Source: CSP1-4 sp036559965
Lineage (GTDB): Bacteria; Chloroflexota; Limnocylindria; Limnocylindrales; CSP1-4
Assembly (NCBI GenBank): GCA_036559965.1
Contig: DATBSD010000009.1
Span: 1 to 36,118 of the forward strand
Direction: 5' to 3'
Length of the DNA stretch: 36,118 nt
Each line of letters opens with the position of its first letter. Positions within the stretch are counted from its first letter, which is position 1. The position numbers and the translations under genes are program-made. The notes below the pieces were generated by a model, which worked only from the letters and a program-made list of their open reading frames with translations, did not search any database and was not told the DNA's origin. Below, one piece after another: positions 1-7,940 of the stretch.

Positions 1-1
1 C

Positions 2-106
2 ATCGGGCTGGCCATCGTCAAGGAGCTCGTGGAGGGTGACGGCGGGCGAGTCGGCGCGGAGTCGTCGCCGAGCGGGACCCGTTTCTGGTTCAGCGTGCCT
101 GCCTGA
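2..106 (+). CDS. Sensor histidine kinase, C-terminal end (partial)
   Basis: Only the last 34 codons are inside the window and the gene enters from the left edge. The translation opens with IGLAIVKELVEGDGG and closes with SGTRFWFSVPA before TGA at 104-106. This is the end of a HATPase_c domain: the GLAIVK piece is the G2-type ATP-lid box and GTxFxFxxP is the usual last strand of two-component sensor kinases. Such proteins autophosphorylate a histidine and pass the phosphate to a response regulator. The sensor region, the HisKA domain and the partner regulator lie outside the window, so the stimulus cannot be inferred. Confidence 0.85.
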   Translation: MGLAIVKELVEGDGGRVGAESSPSGTRFWFSVPA

Positions 107-133
107 GCGGGCCGATGGCGGGCCGACCCGGGC

Positions 134-139
134 TATACT
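134..139 (+). promoter_or_regulatory. -10 box (TATACT) of tRNA-Ala(CGC)
   Basis: TATACT lies 11 nt before the tRNA 5' end. The same hexamer precedes the second tRNA-Ala gene at 4223-4228. No good -35 hexamer is seen 16-18 nt upstream. Confidence 0.6.
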
Positions 140-150
140 CGGCGCCCCGT

Positions 151-226
151 GGGGATGTAGCTCAGCTGGGAGAGCACCGCGTTCGCATCGCGGGGGTCAG
201 GGGTTCGAGTCCCCTCATCTCCACCA
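151..226 (+). tRNA. tRNA-Ala (anticodon CGC)
   Basis: A 76-nt cloverleaf with encoded CCA (224-226). The acceptor arms GGGGATG and CATCTCC pair, with the G3:U70 wobble (153/220) that is the alanine identity element. The anticodon stem CCGCG/CGCGG closes the loop TTCGCAT, giving anticodon CGC, which reads GCG codons. The D-arm (AGCTCAGCTGGGAGAGC) and the T-loop (GGTTCGAGTCC) are canonical. The next gene starts only 16 nt downstream and may share the primary transcript. Confidence 0.97.
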
Positions 227-242
227 ACCCCTCGAGGTGCCC

Positions 243-596
243 ATGCGCGCGACGATGATCGCCTTCGGCGTGGTCGAGGTCGAGGGGCGGCGCTACGACC
301 ACGACATCGTCATCGACCGCGGCCAGGTCCGCAAGCGACGCAAGGGACCATCGAAGGCGCTACGCAGCGAGTACGGCCACACGCCGCTGACCGCCGCGGA
401 GGCCATCCCCTGGGGCGGCAAGCGGCTGATCATCGGCACCGGCCATCAAGGCCAGCTGCCGGTGGCGGCGGATGTCCTGGCGACAGCCGAAGGGCGCGGC
501 GTGACCGTGACCGCGGTCCCGACCGCCGAGGCGTGCGAGCTCCTCGCGGGCATCGCGGATGGCGACGTTCGGGCCGTCCTGCACGTGACCTGCTGA
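243..596 (+). CDS. Mth938-like domain-containing protein
   Basis: A 117-aa protein matching the Mth938/NDUFAF3-like fold family (DUF498). The middle reads LRSEYGHTPLTAAEAIPWGGKR followed by LIIGTGHQGQLPV, the pattern of a small alpha/beta domain with a conserved GTG turn. The role of bacterial members is not established; a relative (NDUFAF3) assists complex I assembly in mitochondria. The ATG at 243 is chosen over the longer open frame from 36, because that frame would translate through the tRNA; GAGGTG at 234-239 is a plausible ribosome site. It sits 16 nt after tRNA-Ala. Family assignment is fairly secure, function is not. Confidence 0.8.
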   Translation: MRATMIAFGVVEVEGRRYDHDIVIDRGQVRKRRKGPSKALRSEYGHTPLTAAEAIPWGGKRLIIGTGHQGQLPVAADVLATAEGRGVTVTAVPTAEACELLAGIADGDVRAVLHVTC

Positions 597-681
597 CACT
601 CGGCACTGACCGCATCGCCCACCCACGAGCGACGTTGTCTCCGAACGGCGCGGCCGACGCGCCATGAACGGAGGTGCTCCC

Positions 682-1185
682 ATGCGTGTCCTTGTGACGG
701 TGGCCTCGAAGCACGGCGCCACCGAGGAGATCGGCCGACGCATCGCGATGGGCCTGGAGGCCGCAGGACTGGCGGTCGTTTCGGTCGCCCCGGAGGCGGT
801 CATCTCGATCGACGGCTACGACGCGGTCGTGCTCGGCAGCGGCGTCTACGCCGGACGCTGGCTCGGGCCTGCGAAAGACCTTGTCCATCGCGTCGGCCCG
901 GAGCTCAAGACGAAGCGAGTCTGGCTCTTCTCGAGTGGACCGATCGGCGAGTCGACCAAGCCCGACGACGTGCCGCCCGATGCCGCGGCCATGATCGCGG
1001 CGACCGACGCGGTCGAGCATCGCGTCTTCGCCGGCCGGCTCGACGTCGAATCGCTCGGATTTGCCGAGAAGCTGATCATCAAGACGGTCCGAGCGCCATC
1101 CGGCGACTTCCGGCCATGGGCCGAGATCGACGCCTGGGCATCCGACATCGCCGGGGCCCTGGTGCCGGAGGCGGCGATCGCCTAG
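682..1185 (+). CDS. Flavodoxin-domain protein (HemG-like)
   Basis: A 167-aa protein beginning MRVLVTVASKHGATEEIG, the FMN phosphate-binding loop of flavodoxins (T/S-x-x-G-x-T-E). A second strand, YDAVVLGSGVYAGRW, resembles menaquinone-dependent protoporphyrinogen IX oxidase (HemG) and related flavodoxin_5 proteins, which bind FMN and work with quinones or small redox partners. The start at 682 is preferred to ATG 664 because GGAGGTG (670-676) is well spaced only for 682. The stop codon overlaps that of the convergent aminotransferase: CTAG at 1182-1185 supplies both stops. A haem role would fit the HemL-like neighbour, but neither is proven. Confidence 0.8.
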   Translation: MRVLVTVASKHGATEEIGRRIAMGLEAAGLAVVSVAPEAVISIDGYDAVVLGSGVYAGRWLGPAKDLVHRVGPELKTKRVWLFSSGPIGESTKPDDVPPDAAAMIAATDAVEHRVFAGRLDVESLGFAEKLIIKTVRAPSGDFRPWAEIDAWASDIAGALVPEAAIA

Positions 1186-2438
1186 GCGGCGACCGGCTGG
1201 AGTGAGGTTGCGACGGCGACCATCGCGTCGGCCAGGTCGTCGACGTCGCCCTCGGTCGTCGGCAGCGCGATGGCGCCCATGCCCCGTGGCGCGAGGTAGA
1301 AGCCGGCCAGGATGAGGCCCATGAACAGCTCGGACGCGGCGTGGGCCCCGGTCGCGACGGCCGACTGGTGGCCGCCGGCGTCGACCTGGAAGAGCGACGC
1401 GGTGCCGGCGATCGTCGTGTCCAGTCCCGCGTCGGCAAAGCCTGCCCCGGCACGCGCCCGAAGCCGCTCGCCGAGCGCGTCCAGCCGCGCATAGGCGCCG
1501 GCGTCGAGGAGCCGCAGCGTCGCCAGACCGGCCGCTGCGGCGACCGGGTTGCCATTGAACGTGCCGCCGTGGCTGAGCGCGCCGTCTCGGCGCGCGTCGA
1601 AGAGAGCCATGACGTCCTCGCGCCCGCCGAAGCCAGCCAGCGGGAAGCCGCCGCCGATGATCTTGCCCAGCGTCGTCAGGTCCGGTCGCACGCCGGCGAT
1701 GCCCTGGGCGCCGCCCGGACCGGTGCGGAAGGCGATGATCTCGTCGAACAGCAGCAATGCCCCGATGCGATCGCACAAGTCGCGCAGGAAGCCCAGGAAG
1801 GCGGGCGTCGCGACCCTGATGCCACCGGCGCCCTGGACCGGCTCGATGGCGATGGCCGCGATCTCCTGCTCGTGGCCGGCCACGGCAGCCAGCACGCCGT
1901 CAGGATCGTTCCAGGGCAGCTCGAGGACGAGGTCGGACGTGGCCATGGGGACGCCCGGCGTGCGCGCCATGGCCGTGTCGTGGGTGCCGTGGTAAGCGCG
2001 GTCGAAGCGCGCGATGCGGTCGCGGCCGGTGAATGCCCGGGCGACACGCATGGCGAACATCGTGGCCTCCGTGCCGGAGTTCGTGAAGCGCATCAGCTCG
2101 ACCGAGGGCAGCCGGCCGCGGATCTCCTCGGCCAGCTCGATCTCGACCTCGGTCGGAGCGTTGAACGCAGACCCGCGGCGGAGCTGGGCCTCGACGGCAT
2201 CGATGACGGTCGGATGGGCGTGGCCGAGGATGAGCGACGAGTAGTTGCCAAGGAAATCGCGATAGACGTTGCCGTCGACATCGGTCACGGCGATGCCCGC
2301 GCCCCGCTCGATGTACGGCGCATAGGGCGGGAAGAAGACGGTCGTCCGAGTCGAGCCGCCGGGCAGCGAGCGGCTGGCGCGCTCGAAGGTCGCCGCGGAG
2401 CGCGGCGTTCGGGCCAGGTACTGCTCGGTCCTCGACAT
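1182..2438 (-). CDS. Class III PLP aminotransferase, HemL-like
   Basis: A 418-aa fold-type I PLP enzyme. Visible motifs are NSGTEA (phosphate-binding loop), RAYHGTHD, the IEPVQGAGG strand, LLLFDEIIAFR (Asp pairing with the PLP nitrogen) and TTLGKIIGGGFP, in which the Lys forms the Schiff base. The last motif and the overall length match glutamate-1-semialdehyde 2,1-aminomutase and its relatives, which make 5-aminolevulinate for haem. Several HemL-like paralogues have other amine substrates, so I leave the symbol empty. The start at 2438 (MSRTEQYL) is chosen because TACCAT on the coding strand (2446-2451) ends 7 nt before it, the leaderless spacing also seen at obg; an in-frame ATG at 2447 is the alternative. 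Confidence 0.82.
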   Translation of the reverse strand: MSRTEQYLARTPRSAATFERASRSLPGGSTRTTVFFPPYAPYIERGAGIAVTDVDGNVYRDFLGNYSSLILGHAHPTVIDAVEAQLRRGSAFNAPTEVEIELAEEIRGRLPSVELMRFTNSGTEATMFAMRVARAFTGRDRIARFDRAYHGTHDTAMARTPGVPMATSDLVLELPWNDPDGVLAAVAGHEQEIAAIAIEPVQGAGGIRVATPAFLGFLRDLCDRIGALLLFDEIIAFRTGPGGAQGIAGVRPDLTTLGKIIGGGFPLAGFGGREDVMALFDARRDGALSHGGTFNGNPVAAAAGLATLRLLDAGAYARLDALGERLRARAGAGFADAGLDTTIAGTASLFQVDAGGHQSAVATGAHAASELFMGLILAGFYLAPRGMGAIALPTTEGDVDDLADAMVAVATSLQPVAA

Positions 2439-2445
2439 CGGGCGC

Positions 2446-2451
2446 ATGGTA
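2446..2451 (-). promoter_or_regulatory. Candidate -10 box for a leaderless transcript (aminotransferase)
   Basis: TACCAT on the minus strand is followed by 7 nt and then ATG at 2438. There is no Shine-Dalgarno in between. A clear -35 is not visible. Confidence 0.4.
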
Positions 2452-2452
2452 C

Positions 2453-2486
2453 CCGCCCTCAGACGGCCTGTACGGCCGACGGGCGG
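2453..2486 (-). terminator. Hairpin after the metallopeptidase gene
   Basis: CCGCCC (2453-2458) pairs with GGGCGG (2481-2486), with an inner GGCC/GGCC step. It begins next to the metallopeptidase stop codon at 2487. There is no U-tract. Confidence 0.4.
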
Positions 2487-3200
2487 TCAGTCGAGCGCGG
2501 CGCGCAGCTCCGTCTCGTTCGCCTTGAGCCAGCGCCGCGCTGCATCCGCGTCGGGGACCACGTCATGCACCAGCGCCCAGAACCGGGGGCCGTGGCCGAA
2601 GACCCGGAGATGGGCGAGCTCGTGGACGACGACGTAGTCGAGGATGGTGGCCGGCGCGAGGATGAGCCGCCAGCTGAACGACAGCGTGCCACGTCGCGAG
2701 GCGCTCCCCCAGCGGCTGCGCTGGTCGCGGATGGAGAGTGCGCGTGGCTGGACCTGGAGCGCGGGCGCACGGATCGCGATCCGTCGAGCGATCGCCTCGC
2801 GCGCCTCGCCCCGCAGCCACGCCTCGAGGATCTCGGCCGTCGAGCGGAGGTCGTCGGCGGCACGCTCCAGGACCAGGCTCGGCTCGCCGGCGTCGTCGTG
2901 CACGATGCGTGTCCGTCGGCGCCCGGCCGCCAGCGGGACGACGCTCAGCCGATGGCCGACACCGCCGAAGGGCACCAGCCGGCCGGCACCGAGCGCCGGC
3001 CGCGTAGCCAGCCGCTCGCGATCGGCCAGCAGCCGGCTCCGGTGGCGCTCGATCCATGCTCCGCGCGTGTCGACCAGCTCGCTCGCCCAGCGCTCCGGGG
3101 CGCGCGCCGGCAGCGTCACGACCAGCTCCCCATCCGGTCGGATGGTCAGTCGAGCGTGACGGGCGCGCGGAGATCGCTGGAGCGTGAACGGCTCGACCAT
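2487..3200 (-). CDS. YgjP/M48-type zinc metallopeptidase domain protein (DUF45)
   Basis: A 237-aa protein with the zinc motif VHELAHLRVFGHGPRFW near residues 185-200: HExxH binds zinc, Glu is the general base, and the downstream GHGPxFW gives the third His and the family's typical W. The preceding RSRWGSASRRGTLSFSWRL stretch is diagnostic of the YgjP/WLM-like family. Family members have been linked to proteolysis or to pyrophosphatase activity; the substrate here is unknown. ATG 3200 is chosen because TACCAT on the coding strand (3209-3214) lies 8 nt before it, implying a leaderless message; a GTG at 3221 is the longer alternative. Protein identity is firm, biological role is not. Confidence 0.83.
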   Translation of the reverse strand: MVEPFTLQRSPRARHARLTIRPDGELVVTLPARAPERWASELVDTRGAWIERHRSRLLADRERLATRPALGAGRLVPFGGVGHRLSVVPLAAGRRRTRIVHDDAGEPSLVLERAADDLRSTAEILEAWLRGEAREAIARRIAIRAPALQVQPRALSIRDQRSRWGSASRRGTLSFSWRLILAPATILDYVVVHELAHLRVFGHGPRFWALVHDVVPDADAARRWLKANETELRAALD

Positions 3201-3208
3201 TCGCCCGG

Positions 3209-3214
3209 ATGGTA
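3209..3214 (-). promoter_or_regulatory. Candidate -10 box for a leaderless transcript (metallopeptidase)
   Basis: TACCAT on the minus strand, 8 nt before ATG 3200. The hexamer and spacing resemble those at 2446-2451. Confidence 0.4.
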
Positions 3215-3246
3215 GCGCCACGCTCAGCCATCGGGGCAGCGAATCG

Positions 3247-3273
3247 CGAGGCCCGGGCTGTGCCCGGGCCTCG
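3247..3273 (-). terminator. Perfect 12-bp hairpin downstream of the DoxX gene
   Basis: CGAGGCCCGGGC and GCCCGGGCCTCG form a perfect stem around a TGT loop, between the DoxX stop (3318) and the metallopeptidase start (3200). There is no T-run after it on the minus strand, so it may be an intrinsic terminator of the U-less type or a 3'-end stabiliser. Confidence 0.6.
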
Positions 3274-3317
3274 GTCCCTCAGCTGCGGTCGGCCGTCAGG
3301 CTCGGCCGCCGGTCGGG

Positions 3318-4091
3318 TCAGGAGGTCATCGGCTGCGACACCGGCGCTGAAGGCTGGCTGGCCTGCTGGCCAGGCTTCCACGGCGTGCCCAGGATGGGCA
3401 GGACCCAGCGATCGAGGCCGTAGTAGCCGGCCACCTTCCAGGCCAGGATGACGCCGATCGCAAGCATGGCCATGACCGGGTTGGTCGAGGCCGAGCCTGC
3501 CAGGAGGAACGACATGTTCATCGTCACCCCGAAGAAGGCGGCGACGCCGGTCAGCAGGCCGAGGATGAGGCCTACGCCGACGGCCATCTCACCGAGGGTG
3601 ATGATCCAGGCGAACCATGGCGAGGCATCCATGCTCAGCAGGAGGTTGAGGAAGTCGCGGTACCACTCGAAGCTGATGAGCGGTCGCCCTTCCTCGGGGA
3701 TGGCTACCGCGCGTTCCCAGTAGCCCTTGAGGGCCTCGCCGCCGCCCGTCCAGGCCGGGTCGGTCAGCTTGTGGTAGCCCGCCTCGAGCCAGGAGATGCC
3801 CAGGAAGAGCCGGATCGGCAGCCAGAGCAGGCCGGCCTGACGGTTGCCGAACAGGAAGCGGGCGAAGGCCGGGCCTTCGATCTCGACCTGGTCTGCGCCG
3901 GCGCTTTTGCGCTCCTGGAAGAGGACCACGACGAGGGCGATGGCGAGGATCCAGAAGGCCCACGTGGCGATGGTGCGGATGTCGCCCGAGAGCAACGGAT
4001 CGCCCTCGATGAAGACAGGCCAGAGCAAGAGCAGCAGGAGCACCGTTGCTGCTCCGCCCAGGCCCCCGGCGAGCTTGCGTTGATTGGACAT
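3318..4091 (-). CDS. DoxX-family membrane protein
   Basis: A 257-aa integral membrane protein with about six hydrophobic segments, the first at residues 8-28 and others near 43-60, 85-105, 160-185, 187-205 and 207-225. The signature RLFLGISWLEAGYHKLTDPAW followed by GEMAVGVGLILGLLTG is typical of DoxX/DoxD proteins, related to the subunit of archaeal thiosulfate:quinone oxidoreductase. Many bacterial members act in quinone-linked redox or stress responses and remain uncharacterised. The start at 4091 has an AAGGGAG ribosome site about 10 nt upstream. It is monocistronic: a strong hairpin follows it and a tRNA gene lies divergent upstream. Confidence 0.85.
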   Translation of the reverse strand: MSNQRKLAGGLGGAATVLLLLLLWPVFIEGDPLLSGDIRTIATWAFWILAIALVVVLFQERKSAGADQVEIEGPAFARFLFGNRQAGLLWLPIRLFLGISWLEAGYHKLTDPAWTGGGEALKGYWERAVAIPEEGRPLISFEWYRDFLNLLLSMDASPWFAWIITLGEMAVGVGLILGLLTGVAAFFGVTMNMSFLLAGSASTNPVMAMLAIGVILAWKVAGYYGLDRWVLPILGTPWKPGQQASQPSAPVSQPMTS

Positions 4092-4222
4092 TGCCTGAGA
4101 CTCCCTTCCTCGTCGCTTCGTGTCGCCATCACGGTGCCCGACACGCCACGGGCCGGCCATGGTCCATCGGCCCCGCCTTCGGGGTCCGATCGGCCCCCCG
4201 GGGCGGGCCGATCAGCCTCAGT

Positions 4223-4228
4223 TATACT
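4223..4228 (+). promoter_or_regulatory. -10 box (TATACT) of tRNA-Ala(GGC)
   Basis: TATACT lies 15 nt before the tRNA and is identical to the hexamer preceding the other alanine tRNA. Confidence 0.6.
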
Positions 4229-4243
4229 CCCCCTCCGGCGCGC

Positions 4244-4319
4244 GGGGCTATAGCTCAGCTGGGAGAGCGTCTGCATGGCATGCAGAAGGTCCGGGGTTCG
4301 AGCCCCCGTAGCTCCACCA
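4244..4319 (+). tRNA. tRNA-Ala (anticodon GGC)
   Basis: A 76-nt cloverleaf including CCA (4317-4319). GGGGCTA pairs with TAGCTCC and again has the G3:U70 alanine identity pair. The stem TCTGC/GCAGA closes the loop ATGGCAT with anticodon GGC, which reads GCC (and GCU by wobble). The D- and T-arms are canonical. Confidence 0.97.
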
Positions 4320-4395
4320 CGATCCGGCCACTGACCAGACACCCCTCGTCGAGCGGCGGGGGGTTCGACGTTCCCAGGAGCCGCGGAGGGCTGTC

Positions 4396-5334
4396 ATGTC
4401 GGCACCGGATGAGCCGGGTCACGAGACCGCCAGCGCGGGACGCGACCTGGCGGAGCGCCTTGGCACTGTCGGCGCATGGAGCTTCAGCCTTCAGACCCAG
4501 CCGGCGTCCGTCGCCCAGGCAGCCGTGGCGGACCTCGAGGCGATGGGCTACGGCGCGCTCTGGATCCCGGAGAGCGTGGGGAGCAAGGAGGTCCTCAGCC
4601 ACGCCGGCCTGCTGCTGGCCGGCGCGGAACGGATCGTCGTCGCCACGGGTATCGCCAACATCTACGCGCGCGACCCGATGGCGGCCCAGAACGGGGCCCG
4701 CACGCTGGCCGAGGCGTTCCCGGGTCGCTTCGTGCTCGGTCTCGGCGTCAGCCACGCGCCGTCGGTCGCAGCCCGCGGCGGCGCCTACGGCAAGCCGGTC
4801 ACGACGATGCGCGAGTACCTCGATGCCATGGAGGCCGCCCGCTACTCCGGACCGGCGCCCGAGCCACCGGTACCGATCCTGTTGGCTGCGCTCGGTCCAC
4901 GCATGCTCGAACTGGCGGCCGAGCGGACGGCCGGCGCCCATCCCTACTTCGTGCCCGTCGAGCACACCGCGTTCGCCCGCTCGGTCATGGGTCCCGAAGC
5001 CTGCCTGGCGGTCGAGATGACGGCCGTCCTCGAGTCTGACCCGGACGAGGCGCGCCGCATCGCCCGGGCGTTCGCCGTGCACTACCTTGCGCTGCCGAAC
5101 TACGCCGACAACCTGCGCCGGCTGGGCTGGAGCGACGATGACGTCGCCGGTGAGGGCAGCGATCGCCTCATCGATGCCGTCATCTGCTGGGGTGACGCGG
5201 CGGCCATCGCCGAGCGAGCCCGCCAGCATCTCGATGCGGGTGCCGACCACGTCTGCATCCAGCTCCGCGGCTCGAGCTCGCGCGACCTCTGCCTCGACGG
5301 CTTCCGGACGCTGGCGACGCTCCTGGCCCGCTGA
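4396..5334 (+). CDS. F420-dependent LLM-class oxidoreductase (MSMEG_4141-like)
   Basis: A 312-aa TIM-barrel protein of the bacterial luciferase-like superfamily. LGTVGAWSFSLQT at the N-terminus, GYGALWIPES, GIANIYARDP, LGLGVSHAPSV and PVPILLAALGPRMLELAAE are the pattern of the TIGR03620 group of probable F420-dependent oxidoreductases. These reduce or oxidise small organic substrates with the deazaflavin F420; the substrate cannot be told from sequence. The ribosome site GGAGGG at 4385-4390 fixes the ATG at 4396. It lies between tRNA-Ala and leuS; leuS probably has its own promoter just after the stop codon. Confidence 0.85.
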   Translation: MSAPDEPGHETASAGRDLAERLGTVGAWSFSLQTQPASVAQAAVADLEAMGYGALWIPESVGSKEVLSHAGLLLAGAERIVVATGIANIYARDPMAAQNGARTLAEAFPGRFVLGLGVSHAPSVAARGGAYGKPVTTMREYLDAMEAARYSGPAPEPPVPILLAALGPRMLELAAERTAGAHPYFVPVEHTAFARSVMGPEACLAVEMTAVLESDPDEARRIARAFAVHYLALPNYADNLRRLGWSDDDVAGEGSDRLIDAVICWGDAAAIAERARQHLDAGADHVCIQLRGSSSRDLCLDGFRTLATLLAR

Positions 5335-5344
5335 GCGAGACTGC

Positions 5345-5350
5345 TACACT
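5345..5350 (+). promoter_or_regulatory. Candidate -10 box for leaderless leuS
   Basis: TACACT ends 8 nt before the leuS GTG. No ribosome-binding site exists in the 24 nt between the previous stop and this GTG, which favours a transcript starting at or near the start codon. Confidence 0.5.
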
Positions 5351-5358
5351 CGGCCGCC

Positions 5359-7899
5359 GTGAGCGACCAGACCTCCGCCCCTCGCGCGCGCCTCGAGCGC
5401 TACGACCCGGCGTCCATCGAGCCGCGCTGGCAGGCCCGGTGGGCCGAGCTGGGCATGCACGAGACCGATCTCGAGGACACGTCGCGGCCGCCCTACTACC
5501 TGCTCACGATGTACGACTACCCGTCGGGCGATATCCACATCGGCCACTGGTACGTGAAGACGCCCACGGACGCCATCGGGCGCTACCACCGGATGCTCGG
5601 CGACAACGTCTTCATGCCTGTCGGCTTCGACGCCTTCGGCCTGCCGGCCGAGAACGCGGCCGTCAAGCGTGGCGTCAACCCGCGCGAATGGACGATGGGC
5701 AACATCGCCAACATGCGTCGTCAGCTGCGGCTGATGGGCGCCGCATTCGACTGGTCGGCCGAGGTCGTGACCTGCGAGCCCGAGTACTACCGCTGGAACC
5801 AGTGGCTCTTCCTGCAGCTGCTGAAGGCCGGCCTGGCCTACCGCACCAGCTCGCCGGTCGACTGGTGCCCCAACGACGGCACGCTCGCCCGCGAGCAGGT
5901 CGAGGGCGCCGATCGACGCTGCTGGCGATGCGGCGCGCGGGTCGAGAAGCGCGACCTCGAGCAGTGGTACCTGGGCATCACGCGCTATGCCGACGAGCTG
6001 CTCGACTTCAGCAGCATCGACTGGCCGGAGCCGATCCGGATGATGCAGACGAATTGGATCGGCCGCTCCGAGGGCGCGACCATCGACTTCCACACGGCCG
6101 CTGACGAGCATCAGCCCGGCGGCGACCTGCTGCGCGTCTTCACGACCCGCCCGGATACGCTCTTCGGGGCGACGTTCATGGTCCTCGCCCCCGAGCACCC
6201 GCTCGTCGCTTCGCTGACGCACCCCGAGCAGCGCGAGGCGGTCGAGGCGTATGTCACGCGGGCGGAGGGCGAGACGGAGATCGAGCGCCTCTCGACCGAC
6301 CGCGAGAAGACCGGTGTGGCGCTCGGCTCCGACGCCATCAATCCCATCAACGGCGAGCGCATCCCGATCTGGATCGCCGACTACGTGCTCGCGACCTACG
6401 GCACCGGCGCGATCATGGCCGTGCCCGCGCACGACGAGCGCGACTATGCCTTCGCCGAGCGCTACGGGCTGCCCATCCGCCGGGTCGTGGCGGCCGAGGG
6501 CACCGCGGATGGGGCTGCCCTCGATGGCGCGTACGTCGCTCACGCAGCCGGCGAGCGGCTGGTCGCGTCGGGCCCCTACACCGGGCTGGAGGCCGACGAG
6601 GGCGGCCGGCAGATCACGGCGGCGCTGGCTGCCGAGGGTCGCGGCGAGGCGGCGGTCACCTACCGTCTGCGCGACTGGCTCGTCAGCCGCCAGCGCTACT
6701 GGGGCACGCCCATCCCGATCATCTATTGCGACCGCTGTGGCACCGTGCCGGTGCCCGAGGCCGACCTGCCGGTACGGCTGCCCGACACCGTCGACTACCG
6801 GGGCAGCGGCGAGAATCCGCTCGCTCGCGACGAGACGTTCCTGCGTGTGGCCTGCCCCTCGTGCGGCGGCCAGGCACGCCGTGAGACCGACACGCTGGAT
6901 ACCTTCATCGACTCGTCGTGGTATTGGTTCCGCTACCTCTCGCCCGAGGACGCGCGGCAGGTGGTCGTCAGGTCGATGGTCGATCGCTGGACGCCGGTCG
7001 CGCAGTACACCGGCGGCGCCGAGCACGCCGTCATGCACCTGCTCTACTCGCGCTTCTTCACCAAGGCCATGGACGACCTGGGCATCGTCGATCAGCGCGA
7101 GCCCTTCCTGCGCCTGTTCAACCAGGGTCAGGTCCTGGGTGCCGACGGCGAGCGCATGTCGAAGTCGCGCGGCAACGTCCAGGACCCCGACGAGCTCGTG
7201 GCACGCTACGGCGCCGACACGGTCCGGCTGTTCCTGTTCTTCATGGGCCCCTGGGACCAGGGCGGGCCATGGAACCCGACCGGCATCGGCGGCGTGCATC
7301 GCTTCCTCAATCGGGTCTGGACGGTCGCGCTCGATCCCGAAGGCCGCGATCCCGGGGATCCGGCAGAACCCGTCGCGGATGTCGCGGCGGCCGGTCGCGA
7401 GTTGCGCATCGCCGCCCACCGCACCTTGCAGGGCGCCACGGCCGACTACGAGGGCTTCCGCTTCAACACCCTGGTCGCCAAGCTCATGGAGCTGACGAAC
7501 CAGCTGATGCACCTGCGCGGCACCGCCGTCGCGACGACGCCCGACTGGGACGAGGCCATCCGGTTGCTCGTGCTCATGCTCGCGCCGGCCGCGCCGCACA
7601 TCGCCGAGGAGCTCTGGTCACGCCGCCTGGCCGCTGCCGGCGAGGCGTGGCGGTCGGTCCACGCCGAGCGCTGGCCGACCTGGGATGAGGGCCTCGTCGC
7701 CGAACGGACCGTCGAGCTGCCGATCCAGATCAATGGCAAGCTGCGCGACCGGGTCGAGCTGCCCGCCGGGCTCCCGGCGGCGGAGATCGAGGCCATCGTG
7801 CTGGCTCGCCCCAAGGTCGTGGCCGCGCTCGGTGGTCGGCAACCGGACAAGATCGTGCACGCCGGCGGGCGCCTGGTGAACCTCGTCCTGCGCGACTGA
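5359..7899 (+). CDS. leuS: Leucyl-tRNA synthetase
   Basis: An 846-aa class Ia synthetase that charges tRNA-Leu with leucine. The HIGH box is at residues 60-63 and the KMSKS loop appears as RMSKS near 599-603. A zinc-type element (WCPNDG, then CWRCG) follows the first half of the Rossmann fold. The CP1 editing domain is present: TTRPDTLFGATF and GTGAIMAVPAHDERD, the threonine-rich and Asp-containing hydrolytic site that clears mischarged tRNA. The C-terminal anticodon-binding and LeuRS-specific regions complete it (QINGKLRD near the end). Length is normal for bacterial LeuS. The start is GTG without a Shine-Dalgarno, consistent with leaderless translation. Confidence 0.98.
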   Translation: MSDQTSAPRARLERYDPASIEPRWQARWAELGMHETDLEDTSRPPYYLLTMYDYPSGDIHIGHWYVKTPTDAIGRYHRMLGDNVFMPVGFDAFGLPAENAAVKRGVNPREWTMGNIANMRRQLRLMGAAFDWSAEVVTCEPEYYRWNQWLFLQLLKAGLAYRTSSPVDWCPNDGTLAREQVEGADRRCWRCGARVEKRDLEQWYLGITRYADELLDFSSIDWPEPIRMMQTNWIGRSEGATIDFHTAADEHQPGGDLLRVFTTRPDTLFGATFMVLAPEHPLVASLTHPEQREAVEAYVTRAEGETEIERLSTDREKTGVALGSDAINPINGERIPIWIADYVLATYGTGAIMAVPAHDERDYAFAERYGLPIRRVVAAEGTADGAALDGAYVAHAAGERLVASGPYTGLEADEGGRQITAALAAEGRGEAAVTYRLRDWLVSRQRYWGTPIPIIYCDRCGTVPVPEADLPVRLPDTVDYRGSGENPLARDETFLRVACPSCGGQARRETDTLDTFIDSSWYWFRYLSPEDARQVVVRSMVDRWTPVAQYTGGAEHAVMHLLYSRFFTKAMDDLGIVDQREPFLRLFNQGQVLGADGERMSKSRGNVQDPDELVARYGADTVRLFLFFMGPWDQGGPWNPTGIGGVHRFLNRVWTVALDPEGRDPGDPAEPVADVAAAGRELRIAAHRTLQGATADYEGFRFNTLVAKLMELTNQLMHLRGTAVATTPDWDEAIRLLVLMLAPAAPHIAEELWSRRLAAAGEAWRSVHAERWPTWDEGLVAERTVELPIQINGKLRDRVELPAGLPAAEIEAIVLARPKVVAALGGRQPDKIVHAGGRLVNLVLRD

Positions 7900-7900
7900 G

Positions 7901-7928
7901 GCGAGGCGTCGGGGCTAGGCCGCCTCGT
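7901..7928. terminator. Hairpin between convergent leuS and the CGNR gene
   Basis: GCGAGGCG (7901-7908) pairs with CGCCTCGT (7921-7928), 8 bp with a terminal wobble, starting 1 nt after the leuS stop and ending 12 nt before the end of the convergent gene. It could serve both strands. Confidence 0.5.
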
Positions 7929-7940
7929 GCAGCACGCGAT

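Noticed and set aside
36..242. Upstream extension of the Mth938-like ORF
   Set aside because: It would translate through the tRNA-Ala gene and has no family similarity; ATG 243 with a ribosome site is sufficient.
430..1776. Long minus-strand open frames opposite real genes (also 5344-7599, 10775-12655, 25805-27439 and others)
   Set aside because: They are Arg/Gly/His-rich or lack recognisable domains and lie antisense to genes with clear family motifs. This is typical of very GC-rich DNA.
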